Below are positions 1 through 6,590 of a stretch of 6,871 nt of DNA, in pieces (within the stretch, counting starts at the first letter, position 1; every line of letters begins with the position of its first letter). The notes beneath the pieces were generated by a model that saw only the letters and a program-made list of their open reading frames with translations, was not told the origin of the DNA and made no database searches. Both the position numbers and the translations under genes were made by a program. The stretch lies in contig JAKAYZ010000117.1 in the NCBI GenBank assembly GCA_021816165.1, forward strand, positions 1-6,871, written 5' to 3'. The DNA is from Planctomycetota bacterium. GTDB taxonomy: Bacteria; Planctomycetota; Phycisphaerae; WQYP01.

Positions 1-180
1 GTAGATCGGTATTTGACGGCCCATGCATAGATGCATTGGCCACAGCAGTGCTGGCGGGCAAAATCCATGCCCCCCTGCCGCGATAGTCAGATCGCCGCCG
101 ATCATTTCGCGTTGCCCCAGTTTACAAACACGCAGCCGGCTGATTTGCAGCGGCGACGGGCTGCGCCCTGCGGCTTTCAA
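1..180 (-). CDS. possible partial ORF running off the left edge, unknown product
   Basis: After the ferredoxin stop, one minus-strand frame stays open for 60 codons to the window edge. It begins with TTG at 180-178, overlapping the ferredoxin TGA (179-177) in a TTGA arrangement that would suit translational coupling. A more conventional start in the same frame is the ATG at codon 26 (105-103), about nine bases after a GGGG run. The peptide has cysteines at residues 19, 41 and 52 but no motif I know. A competing frame starts with ATG at 68-66, directly behind a G-run, and reads MDFARQHCCGQC; its Cys-Cys-x-x-Cys could be a metal site. Sixty open codons can arise by chance at this GC content. 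The region may equally be the start of a neighbouring gene in the other frame, or simply 3' flank. Confidence 0.3.
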   Translation of the reverse strand, partial: MKAAGRSPSPLQISRLRVCKLGQREMIGGDLTIAAGGHGFCPPALLWPMHLCMGRQIPIY

Positions 181-1058
181 TCCTCATTCGGAAATGCATC
201 GGTTTTAATGGGACGGACCGTAATGGCTGCCGGGTCGGTCGGGCAGGCGTGTTCACAACTGCCGCAACCCACGCAGCCATTGGTTTTCACCAACACCCGC
301 CCACTGGTCTGGCTGATGACAATGGCGGAATCGCCGATTGGACAAGCCTCCACACACAGGCGGCAGTCCTCGCCATGCGACCGGAGGCAGGCACCGGCAT
401 CTACCACGGCGAGGCCCATGCGGATTTTGGCTTTTTCGACAAGCTTCAAAGCTCCGGATGGACACGCTTTCATGCAAGCAAGTTCATCGCACACCACGCA
501 AGGTGCCAGGGTTGGGACAATGTACGGAAAACCATCGCCGATTTTGGCCTCGGAGTCGATGGCGATACATTTAACCGGGCAGGCCTGCACGCATAGACCG
601 CATTTGGAGCAGGCCTTTTCAAAATCCTCCTCGGGCAGCGCACCGGGTGGGCGTAATATAATATCCGGCCCCGCATAGCGGTCGTAATAGTCGTGATGTT
701 CAGTATCGGAATACATGGGTGACGTACCGTGGTCAAATTCGGTGCTAAAAGCACTGGCCATCGGCTCCACCTTGCGTTCGATTAAACTGGCCACCGGTGC
801 CATCATGTCGCGAATACAGCGGGCAAAAAAGCCGCGCCGGCTTTGCGATGCCTCATCGGATGGTGGCTCATCGGCAGCATTTTTCATTTCCGGTGCCGAG
901 GCAGATCGGGGGTCGGCAGTGGGCATCTGCGGTGCGACTGTGTCCTCAGTTTGCCATTGAGCCGATGAATCGGCCAGTGCATCGGGCGATGGTCTCGCCT
1001 GCGGCGCGTGATCCTCATTTGGTGTATCGTCCGGCATATTTCCAACCTGTTTTTCCAT
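177..1058 (-). CDS. four-cluster 4Fe-4S ferredoxin, MauM/NapG type
   Basis: Predicted 293-residue polyferredoxin that should pass electrons between redox partners through four [4Fe-4S] clusters. Cysteine motifs, counted from the ATG at 1058: C150/C153/C156/C160, C187/C190/C195/C199, C224/C232/C235/C239 and C262/C265/C268/C272. Each last Cys is followed by Pro. This order, with enlarged spacing in motifs 2 and 3, is the MauM/NapG pattern. A twin-arginine sequence SRRGFF lies at 73-78, but the following stretch is amphipathic and rich in Arg, Met and Glu, so Tat export is doubtful. It is preceded by about 70 acidic, Pro/Ala-rich residues likely to be disordered. The frame is open further upstream, to 1319, but that part overlaps the divergent gene and is low quality. 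An internal ATG at 1037 has a better Shine-Dalgarno-like AGGTTGGA and is a serious alternative start. No napA or napH neighbour is visible, so I do not assign napG; the partner enzyme is unknown. Confidence 0.88.
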   Translation of the reverse strand: MEKQVGNMPDDTPNEDHAPQARPSPDALADSSAQWQTEDTVAPQMPTADPRSASAPEMKNAADEPPSDEASQSRRGFFARCIRDMMAPVASLIERKVEPMASAFSTEFDHGTSPMYSDTEHHDYYDRYAGPDIILRPPGALPEEDFEKACSKCGLCVQACPVKCIAIDSEAKIGDGFPYIVPTLAPCVVCDELACMKACPSGALKLVEKAKIRMGLAVVDAGACLRSHGEDCRLCVEACPIGDSAIVISQTSGRVLVKTNGCVGCGSCEHACPTDPAAITVRPIKTDAFPNED

Positions 1059-1064
1059 ATCCCA

Positions 1065-1095
1065 ATGATAACATTTTATGCGGCTGAAGTTGCAA
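1065..1095 (-). promoter_or_regulatory. possible extended -10 promoter for the ferredoxin gene
   Basis: On the minus strand TGTTATCAT (1073-1065) matches an extended -10 element (TGnTATAAT, with one mismatch in the hexamer). A TTGCAA at 1095-1090 could be a weak -35, with 19 bp spacing. Transcription would then begin close to the ATG at 1058, which would favour the ATG at 1037 as the real start, with its AGGTTGGA in the leader. The element sits in an AT-rich patch inside a GC-rich intergenic region. This is motif matching by eye only, and sigma factor preferences of the host are unknown. Confidence 0.3.
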
Positions 1096-1169
1096 TTTGC
1101 CGCCGGACCCGGCCCGCCCCGGACAGCCTTTTGTTTGCGTCGGCAGGGTGATTTGGGCATGATGGGGTA

Positions 1170-1913
1170 ATGAGGATGGTATCGCCAAGGCGTGCGGCAT
1201 TCATGGCGTTGTGGTTGGCGGGGTGCGGCGTCGCTTGGGCTGATGTGTCGTTGGCGACGGCACATTCCGTTGCGACGGAAATCGAGCGGTTGCAAAGCAG
1301 TCGTTGGAGCGTGCGTCACGCGGCGGAAAGGGCCCTGTTGGTAAAGTCTGCCGGGGCGCTATCGACTATAGAAAAAGCCCTGGCCCATAGTGCGAAGCCG
1401 GAAACGACCGTTCGTTTACGCCGCGTTGGCCTGCAATTGTATCTGGAGAAGCATCTGCTGGAGGGGGGACGGCGACCTTTTTTGGGGATTCGCTTTTTGG
1501 TTTTATCGCATGTACCCACCATGCGCGGTTTTTCCGCCGTCTATGTGAATCGAGTATTGCGTGGTTTACCGGCGGGAAGGGTATTGCGACGGGGCGATCT
1601 GATTTTTGGCATAAACGGGCACCTATTTGGCCCGGGCATGACAAACATGGATTTTTTACAATTGATGAGTGTTTTTCGAGCTGGCAGCCGCATTGAACTT
1701 CGCGTGCTGCGCGGCAGCCAATGGCTGAACATTTCTGTCCGATTGCTGGCCGTGCCGGCCGACGATGCGCGGTTCGCGGCGTGGATAAGCAATCGCACCG
1801 TGTTGATAAATCGGTATCTTCATGAGATATGGAAAGCGCGGAAAGCGCATCGGGCAGCCTCCTCAAATGCGCCCATGGTATTTGGCCCAGGGGGTAGACG
1901 TCCAAAAACGTGA
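1170..1913 (+). CDS. exported HEAT-like/PDZ domain protein
   Basis: Predicted 247-residue envelope protein. The N-terminus has two arginines (7-8), a short hydrophobic run and the sequence LAGC at 16-19, which fits a lipobox, followed by AWA-D (22-25), which would also serve signal peptidase I. Residues 38-92 form a helical segment of HEAT-like character (LQSSRWSVRHAAERALLVKS and following), of the kind that often precedes PDZ domains in planctomycetes. Residues 104-192 are a PDZ domain: FLGI as the carboxylate-binding loop, GLPAGRVLRRGDLIFGINGH as the GLxxGDxIxxING signature, then AGSRIELRVLRG. No protease triad or other catalytic domain is present, so it is probably an adaptor or peptide-binding protein. 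The ATG at 1176 is an alternative start, with GGGG (1164-1167) better spaced for it than for the ATG at 1170. Divergent from the ferredoxin. The C-terminus ends soon after a five-G run (1890-1894), where a neighbouring frame continues. Confidence 0.82.
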   Translation: MRMVSPRRAAFMALWLAGCGVAWADVSLATAHSVATEIERLQSSRWSVRHAAERALLVKSAGALSTIEKALAHSAKPETTVRLRRVGLQLYLEKHLLEGGRRPFLGIRFLVLSHVPTMRGFSAVYVNRVLRGLPAGRVLRRGDLIFGINGHLFGPGMTNMDFLQLMSVFRAGSRIELRVLRGSQWLNISVRLLAVPADDARFAAWISNRTVLINRYLHEIWKARKAHRAASSNAPMVFGPGGRRPKT

Positions 1914-2233
1914 AGGCCCGCTGCCGTTTAACCGATATCCCTTGCGGACTGCCGCTCGCGGCCAAGGGCGATATGGGCCGTTTCGGTACGCGGCTATGCC
2001 GTATGGGATGATGTACCGGGCCGTAGAATGCGTCCCGATAGGCAATTGGCGATGCGAAAAGGATGTTTGGTACTCTTTCGGCTGGGTGGCGGCTCATTGA
2101 CCACACATTTACAGGCCGGTATAAGACTGCGAGATGGCGCAGGCTGAAAACGGTTATCGGCCTTCTTTAACGGGGCATAGGTAAGAACCGGGATAATGTT
2201 GACATGTTGCTCGTCTAAATTAGGGTGCTCGGG
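1914..2233 (+). other. gap between the PDZ and TPR-like genes, with an open frame to 2100
   Basis: No confident gene. A plus-strand frame different from the PDZ gene is open from 1822 to a TGA at 2098-2100 and overlaps the PDZ 3' end. Its later part is Tyr/Gly/Pro/Met-rich (RYGPFRYAAMPYGMMYRAV). It has no convincing ribosome site of its own, and it could be an extension of the PDZ protein lost by a one-base shift at the G-run 1890-1894. From 2101 to 2233 I see non-coding sequence. It has a GATAAT at 2192-2197 that could be a -10 box, with no good -35. A consensus TTGACA at 2199-2204 has no -10 at usual spacing. ATGTTG is repeated directly at 2196-2201 and 2204-2209. I see no clear terminator for the PDZ gene. 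Confidence 0.4.
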
Positions 2234-4582
2234 ATGATGCCGACAAAAGGGTGTAACAGGCGTTGGCTCACAACGTGTATTTTGGTGGGCGCGTCGGTGC
2301 TGGGAACCGGCAAAATGGCAGTTGCAGCCGGCGGTGGACGAACACGTCTGGCCGATCAACTGATTGATGACGCACGGAATATTGGACGTAACACCACCAT
2401 CGCGCCGCAGCGGGCGGCCACAATTGCCCAATACCTGCTGGGGATGGCGGTCCGACTGAATCCAAAGTCGGCCACCGGCTACCGGCTGCTGGCCGAGGCG
2501 GCACAATCGATAGATAAGCCCGCACTGCGTGTCAAGGCCCTTTTAACGCTCTGTAAACTTGATCCCAATGATCTGGCCGCACAGTTAAAACTGCTCGATG
2601 CGCTGGCGGGGGCCAAACAGACCGTAGATGGCCGAATTTCCATTTATAAAACGGCATTTAAAACACACGGCGGGAGTAAACAGCTAGGCAGCATGATTGC
2701 GCTGCGGCTCGGCGAACTGTACATGGTTGAGGCACGGAAGAATAAAGCTGCCGCCTATTTCATCAAGGCGGTTGAGCTTGACAATGCCAACGTCAATGCG
2801 TGGGATTTGATTCTGGCCGGGCTGACCAAAACTCATGCCCAGCCCGTGCAGCGAATGTATATCATCACCAAGGCGCTGGAATGCGATCCTTACCAGCCGG
2901 CACTTTTAAAGTCCGGGGCGAGGATACTCGCATCGAATCGTCTTTATGCGATGGCAGCGGCGTGGGCCAACCAAAGTATTCAGCAGTTTCAACGCGCGCG
3001 GGAAAAATTGAGCCCGGGCTTTGCGGGAGATTTGGCGGCGTTTTGGCAGATGGGGGGAAAATCGCAGGAAGCCCACGCCTACCTGAGCGAGCTCACTGCA
3101 CTGCGCCATCCCACCGCCGGCACACTTTCCCTGGCACTGGCCGCCATTTGCAAAGGTCACACAGCCAGCGGCAATCTGTCAGGGCTGCTGCTGAAACGGC
3201 TCGAAGCACGCATCAGAAAAGCCATCAAGGGGAACCATTCGCCGGAACTAAAGGCGGATTTGCTCTGGCTCAAAGTGCTGTACGCACCTAAGCTGCCGCC
3301 GGACATCAATGCACAGGTTGCGGGACTTGAAAAACTGCTTGGCGGTAAAAGCCCCGTGTACCTGCGGATTCACGGTTGGCAACTGATGCGCGAACTTTAC
3401 ACCGGTGCGGCACTGGCAAAATTCAAAGCCGCTAAAACCGATCCCTACGCCCAAATCGGCTTGGCGCGTCTTTTGGCGCAAAGCGGACATCTGCACCATG
3501 CCGCCCGATTATTGGATACCCTTTGGGTTAAGGCCCCCACTACCCTCATCGCACTGCAAACCTATAACGAAGCCCGTCATCTGGACATCAAATTGCAGCC
3601 GCCGGCGGGTGCGGCAAAAATTGCCAAACTTGCCAGCGCCTACCCGAAGGAGATGCTCCACGTACTGGCACATCCTGAACGTGTGCTTTTGGAATCGGTT
3701 CATCTTATTCATCGCACCAGCCATTCGGGTGAGCCGATGTATGCCCGTGTCGATTACTACAATGCGTCTCCGTTCACGCTGGCGGTGGGGCCGACATCCG
3801 CCATTACGACCAACGTGGCGATGGTGGCAAGGCTGGAGGGGCTGACCGATCAGAATCTCGGTACATATGCCGTCGATTCAAACCCGCAGATATTCAGTTT
3901 GGATTCCAACGCCACGCTTGAGGTGCGGTACCGGTTGGATCAGGGGCTGCTGCGGGCGATTTTGCAGCAGCACCCCATGTCGATGCTTGGGGGCCGAATT
4001 GAATTTATCACCAATCCGATCATCGAGCACAATAAGGTATTCCCGGGGCTTGGTGGTCAGGCGCTTTCGGCCGGTAATTTCAACGTCAATGGATTGCCAC
4101 CCGATATGCCGTCAAATTTGACGATGCTGGCCGAGAAGTTGCCCTCATTTTCAACCGCCAATCGCATGCTGGCTGCGGGCATTTTGGTTAACCATCTACC
4201 CGCATTGATCAAGGCAGCCCATGCTACGGCTACCGGCCATCACAAGGCCGCGCAGTCCATGGCGCTGATAGAAAAGACGCTGCAACAGGTAATCAACGAC
4301 TCGGATGATGTGGATATCCAGGCTTGGGTGCTGCGGCTTGCACCGCTTAAAGGCCTGCCGCAAAAGCTTTCAGATGGGCTGGCTGCCTTAGTCCATTCGC
4401 CCTCCAAACGTGTGCGGGTTTTTGCCTATCTGCGGCTTTATGATTCGGCAAGCCACGGCAGTGCGGGCACGGCCGCGGCCCATGCATTGACGATGGCGGC
4501 CCATACGGAAAGCAGTCGGCTTCTGAAACACCTGGCGCTGGCCCTCGCCAAGCAGGCAGATATTATTGCCAAAGCCAAATAA
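2234..4582 (+). CDS. large exported TPR-like repeat protein
   Basis: Predicted 782-residue exported protein without a recognised name. The N-terminus has basic residues (CNRRW), a hydrophobic core LTTCILVGASVLGTG and a likely cleavage region MAVAAGG near residue 32. About residues 55-460 are helical and Ala/Leu-rich with TPR-like units. Examples are near 55-125 (ending NPKSATGYRLLAEAAQ and DPNDLAAQLKLLDALAG), 158-197 (LGELYMVEARKNKAAAYFIK, then AVELDNANVNAW), 208-248 (ALECDPYQPALLKSGARIL) and 408-448 (LARLLAQSGHLHHAARLLDT). Around 500-610 lies a probable beta-rich domain (ARVDYYNASPFTLAVGP ... LEVRYRLDQG). The remainder, to the C-terminus, is helical again and partly HEAT-like (LAALVHSPSKRVRVFAYLRL). 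TPRs usually scaffold protein complexes; the partner is unknown. ATG 2234 was chosen because AGGG (2222-2225) lies eight bases upstream. GTG 2225 and ATG 2237 are alternatives. It lies in tandem with the PDZ gene but about 320 bp away, so it may have its own promoter. Confidence 0.85.
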   Translation: MMPTKGCNRRWLTTCILVGASVLGTGKMAVAAGGGRTRLADQLIDDARNIGRNTTIAPQRAATIAQYLLGMAVRLNPKSATGYRLLAEAAQSIDKPALRVKALLTLCKLDPNDLAAQLKLLDALAGAKQTVDGRISIYKTAFKTHGGSKQLGSMIALRLGELYMVEARKNKAAAYFIKAVELDNANVNAWDLILAGLTKTHAQPVQRMYIITKALECDPYQPALLKSGARILASNRLYAMAAAWANQSIQQFQRAREKLSPGFAGDLAAFWQMGGKSQEAHAYLSELTALRHPTAGTLSLALAAICKGHTASGNLSGLLLKRLEARIRKAIKGNHSPELKADLLWLKVLYAPKLPPDINAQVAGLEKLLGGKSPVYLRIHGWQLMRELYTGAALAKFKAAKTDPYAQIGLARLLAQSGHLHHAARLLDTLWVKAPTTLIALQTYNEARHLDIKLQPPAGAAKIAKLASAYPKEMLHVLAHPERVLLESVHLIHRTSHSGEPMYARVDYYNASPFTLAVGPTSAITTNVAMVARLEGLTDQNLGTYAVDSNPQIFSLDSNATLEVRYRLDQGLLRAILQQHPMSMLGGRIEFITNPIIEHNKVFPGLGGQALSAGNFNVNGLPPDMPSNLTMLAEKLPSFSTANRMLAAGILVNHLPALIKAAHATATGHHKAAQSMALIEKTLQQVINDSDDVDIQAWVLRLAPLKGLPQKLSDGLAALVHSPSKRVRVFAYLRLYDSASHGSAGTAAAHALTMAAHTESSRLLKHLALALAKQADIIAKAK

Positions 4583-4655
4583 ATCCGCGGTACGGTAGAT
4601 GGCCTCGACTCGGTAGCCGTTCAATCGGTGGGGGGCCTGCCTGCATGCGTGAAAG

Positions 4656-4678
4656 AAAAATTGCGGGAGTCAATCCCG
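4656..4678 (-). terminator. Rho-independent terminator-like hairpin ending the minus-strand membrane genes
   Basis: Read on the minus strand, CGGGA-TTGAC-TCCCG (4678-4664) forms a five-base-pair stem with a five-base loop. It is followed after three bases by TTTTT (4660-4656) and a further pyrimidine stretch. The TGA stop of the 168-residue protein lies inside the loop, so the hairpin overlaps the gene end. The short stem makes it a modest terminator. It is well placed, in the 87 bp between convergent genes. I see no comparable hairpin with a T-run for the plus-strand TPR-like gene. Confidence 0.42.
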
Positions 4679-5176
4679 GCGGCGGACATCAACTAAAAAG
4701 GCAAACGCCAAGCCCATCAATGCCGCTATGACCATTGGAATTCGCAATGGCCGGTAAAGCGCTACACCGTCATACCAGGGCAACGGGGGAACGGGGCGTG
4801 GGGGCACGCGTTTGAGCGCGCGGGCTATGAGGCTTTGCACATCGCGCGGAGCGGTCATGCCCGCAAGCGGCAGAACCTTTTCGCCGGGCGTGATAATATC
4901 CATCTGGCGGGCGGCCAGACGCTGCATCATGCGTTTGTCATGTTCGACCAAGGTAATAAATTGCTTTTGGATGGCAATTTTTTCCTTCATCAATGCCAGC
5001 GTAGCCCGGAGGGAATGCTCCCGCTGGCGGACCTGCCGCAAAGATTGAGCCGCCGGTGCCAGCACCACCAGCGCAATAATCGCCAAGGAAATAAGTAATA
5101 CCACCCAGCTTATGATGCCGGCACCGAATATCACCGGCAGAGCGAATATACGGGGAACGGTTTTTGTTCGACGCAT
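4670..5176 (-). CDS. small membrane protein: helix, coiled coil, helix
   Basis: Predicted 168-residue membrane protein, not recognised as a named family. A basic N-terminus (MRRTKTVPR) leads into a strong transmembrane segment at about 16-40 (SWVVLLISLAIIALVVLA). Residues 42-92 are charged and helical with heptad-like spacing (LRQVRQREHSLRATLALMKE), a likely coiled coil. A short TPGEKVLPLAG stretch follows at 96-106, then a Pro-rich linker (125-135) and a second transmembrane segment at about 146-162 before a basic tail (VRRRD). The TM/coiled-coil/PGE order loosely recalls FtsB/DivIC divisome proteins, but those lack a second C-terminal helix, so I do not make that assignment. The ATG is supported by AAGGA at 5190-5186, nine bases upstream. 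It is the last gene of the minus-strand set, ending in a hairpin. Confidence 0.72.
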   Translation of the reverse strand: MRRTKTVPRIFALPVIFGAGIISWVVLLISLAIIALVVLAPAAQSLRQVRQREHSLRATLALMKEKIAIQKQFITLVEHDKRMMQRLAARQMDIITPGEKVLPLAGMTAPRDVQSLIARALKRVPPRPVPPLPWYDGVALYRPLRIPMVIAALMGLAFAFLVDVRRRD

Positions 5177-5229
5177 CAGGCGCCATCCTTTGCGCTTGGA
5201 CAGGCTCCCAGGTCAATCTCCGGCGTCCA

Positions 5230-5576
5230 TTACGCCAGCCGTCCACAGATGTAATTGTCCGACAGCATGGCGATTACCGCAAGCAAACCATCGTGAGCGC
5301 CGGTAAATGGAGATGTGGCAATTTTTTCAGGCGGAGTTGAAATCGCCCCAAGACAGACAATCGGCAGCGCTTCCCGGGACCTTCCCGCTACGCCCAAGCG
5401 TGCGGACAGCCGCGCCCCAAGGGGGGCACGGAATAAATGTCTGCGCCCGGATATTGGAAGGCAAGCTGGCCGACGCCGCTGTAAATGTTTTTCACCTGAT
5501 TGGCGATGGTGGTGCCGGCCGTATCAGCTTTCGGCCGGATTATTTTTTCATTAACGGCGGCCATTATACCGACCAT
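5230..5576 (-). pseudogene. probable frame-disrupted small ORF, unknown product
   Basis: Between the two clear membrane genes no single frame covers the 585 bp, but two minus-strand pieces look coding. The first runs from an ATG at 5576 (frame open further upstream) to a TAG at 5388. It contains IIMVGIMAAVNEKIIRPKAD, then IANQVKNIYSGVGQLAFQYP. The second, in another frame, reads PIVCLGAISTPPEKIATSP, then GLLAVIAMLSDNYICGRLA, to a TAA at 5232-5230. One extra C in the six-C run at 5426-5421 (minus strand) would join them into about 116 residues. This could be a real frameshift, a sequencing error or chance. The stretch REQIRIIMVGIMAAV weakly recalls the start of a pilin or pseudopilin helix (Glu, then a hydrophobic run ending G-I-x-A-A), but internal arginines and the lack of GFTLIE argue against it. 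The TAA is 54 bases before the next gene. No start has a good ribosome site. Confidence 0.33.
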
Positions 5577-5761
5577 AATAATTCGGATTTGTTCACGGAA
5601 TATAGCAATGCGGACGGCACATTGGCGGATTATTCCCGTCGGCCGCGTTCCGCCCAAGGTGGCCGCAATTGCCGCTCCCCGCGGAAAACCGCGCCTGCTC
5701 GGCGTTTGGCGCGACTCTTTGGCTGTCCACCCGGCCCAATTATTCCCTCCGCTGCGGGTGC
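5577..5761 (-). other. stretch upstream of the disrupted ORF without a clear gene
   Basis: Immediately after the stop of the 259-residue membrane protein, GGAGGG (minus strand, about 5750-5745) lies six to seven bases before a TTG. The frame starting there (MGRVDSQRVAPNAEQ...) stops after about 48 codons and has no recognisable character. Another minus frame is open across the whole stretch and continues into the 5388-5576 ORF, including RRGFPRGAAIAATLGG, but has no good start. A long plus-strand frame (5307-5924) also crosses here; it reads as the complement of the minus frames and overlaps the 3' end of the membrane gene. I make no gene call. Confidence 0.3.
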
Positions 5762-6541
5762 TTACTGCTCGCGAGCCGTTCTCGCTTCCTGCGGCATTTC
5801 CGACGCTCCGCGGCCCCACTGGAAAATAATCATCGCGAGGAGGGCCAGCGTTGAGCCGCCCGCACCCGTCAACATGGGCAGCGGCAGCAGCGCTGGCTCC
5901 AAGTTGCCGGCGGATATGGTGTAAACAGCGATCGCCGCCGCGCCCAAGGTGCCGAGCGCCAAGCCAGCAAGCGCGATGTGGCCGACCAAGCCAAATCTCA
6001 GTTGTACGCGCGCCATGCCGAGGCGGTTCGCTGGCAAATCTTCTATTTCGACCATGCGGCCGGCGGACTTATCGCGCACTGCCCTGCCAAGCACCAAAGC
6101 AAGCACCAGCGAAACAAAACACACGGCCGCCCCCAATATCAGAAGCCACGCGCGCGCCTCCGCCAGCCACCTCCACCGTCCACATAACCACACTACCCTG
6201 ACCGCGCTTCCCGGCCTTAGAAGCCGGACCCCCGAAAGGCTGCGCGTAACCCCGCGGGCACCGAGATGAAACCAGCCGACCGGAACGCGGGCGCGCCCAA
6301 CCTCCGGCGGCCCAAGAACATCGACCGAATCTATTTTGAGCAGCGGCCACTCGAGCGTGTACCCATGCTGGCGGATGACCCGGCAGGGCATGATCCGCTT
6401 CGGGAGACCGCCACCAAGCGACTTCACGTTGGTCGCGTTGAGGCCAAGGCCGCCCAGGAGAAACAGAACCCAAAATCCATAGGCCGCAATCGCCCAAGTG
6501 CCGCGCCGAACTCCGTGCTCGCTCCGGTTTTCCTTGCTCAT
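5762..6541 (-). CDS. four-helix integral membrane protein of unknown function
   Basis: Predicted 259-residue membrane protein that I cannot assign to a family. Transmembrane segments are visible at about 16-34 (WAIAAYGFWVLFLLGGLGL), 131-151 (AWLLILGAAVCFVSLVLALVL), 185-208 (LVGHIALAGLALGTLGAAAI) and 228-241 (GGSTLALLAMIIF). Between helices 1 and 2 lies a soluble domain of about 95 residues with short beta-like strands and several Val-Arg-rich stretches (VRLLRPGSAVRVVWLCGRWR); by topology it is probably outside the membrane. A hydrophilic loop, IEDLPANR, separates helices 2 and 3. The ATG at 6541 is favoured because GGAGG (6550-6546) lies four bases before it. The frame is open further upstream, but that part overlaps the neighbouring gene region and is not protein-like. 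GC content looks higher than in the genes to its left. Same strand as the genes on both sides, possibly one operon. Confidence 0.72.
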   Translation of the reverse strand: MSKENRSEHGVRRGTWAIAAYGFWVLFLLGGLGLNATNVKSLGGGLPKRIMPCRVIRQHGYTLEWPLLKIDSVDVLGPPEVGRARVPVGWFHLGARGVTRSLSGVRLLRPGSAVRVVWLCGRWRWLAEARAWLLILGAAVCFVSLVLALVLGRAVRDKSAGRMVEIEDLPANRLGMARVQLRFGLVGHIALAGLALGTLGAAAIAVYTISAGNLEPALLPLPMLTGAGGSTLALLAMIIFQWGRGASEMPQEARTAREQ

Positions 6542-6590
6542 TGGGCCTCCGTATTTCCATCTGGATGCGGCGCTTAACGCGACGGGGTAC

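Noticed and set aside
23..36. Two ATGCAT palindromes two bases apart
   Set aside because: Short self-palindromes within a possibly coding stretch, with no other copies or flanking structure to suggest a regulatory or recombination site.
132..141. Perfect 10-bp palindrome CAGCCGGCTG
   Set aside because: It has no T-run or paired gene context, and short GC palindromes are expected by chance here.
31..678. Long plus-strand frame opposite the ferredoxin gene
   Set aside because: It is the complement of a gene with four clear cysteine motifs and has no domain character of its own.
1059..1319. 87-codon upstream extension of the ferredoxin frame
   Set aside because: It would overlap the signal peptide and start of the divergent PDZ gene, and the residues are Arg/Pro/His-rich without character.
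1366..2106. 246-codon minus-strand frame across the PDZ gene
   Set aside because: It runs antisense to a recognisable PDZ domain, and its composition is rich in Arg, Pro, Ser and His as expected for a shadow frame.
2199..2204. Consensus TTGACA upstream of the TPR-like gene
   Set aside because: No -10 element occurs 16-18 bases downstream; that position falls on the ribosome site and start codon.
5307..5924. 205-codon plus-strand frame over the unclear region
   Set aside because: It overlaps the 3' end of the 259-residue membrane gene by about 160 bases, becomes Arg/Pro-rich, has no recognised motif, and its Asp/Asn/Phe/Tyr-rich middle is the complement of the hydrophobic minus frame. I cannot fully exclude it.
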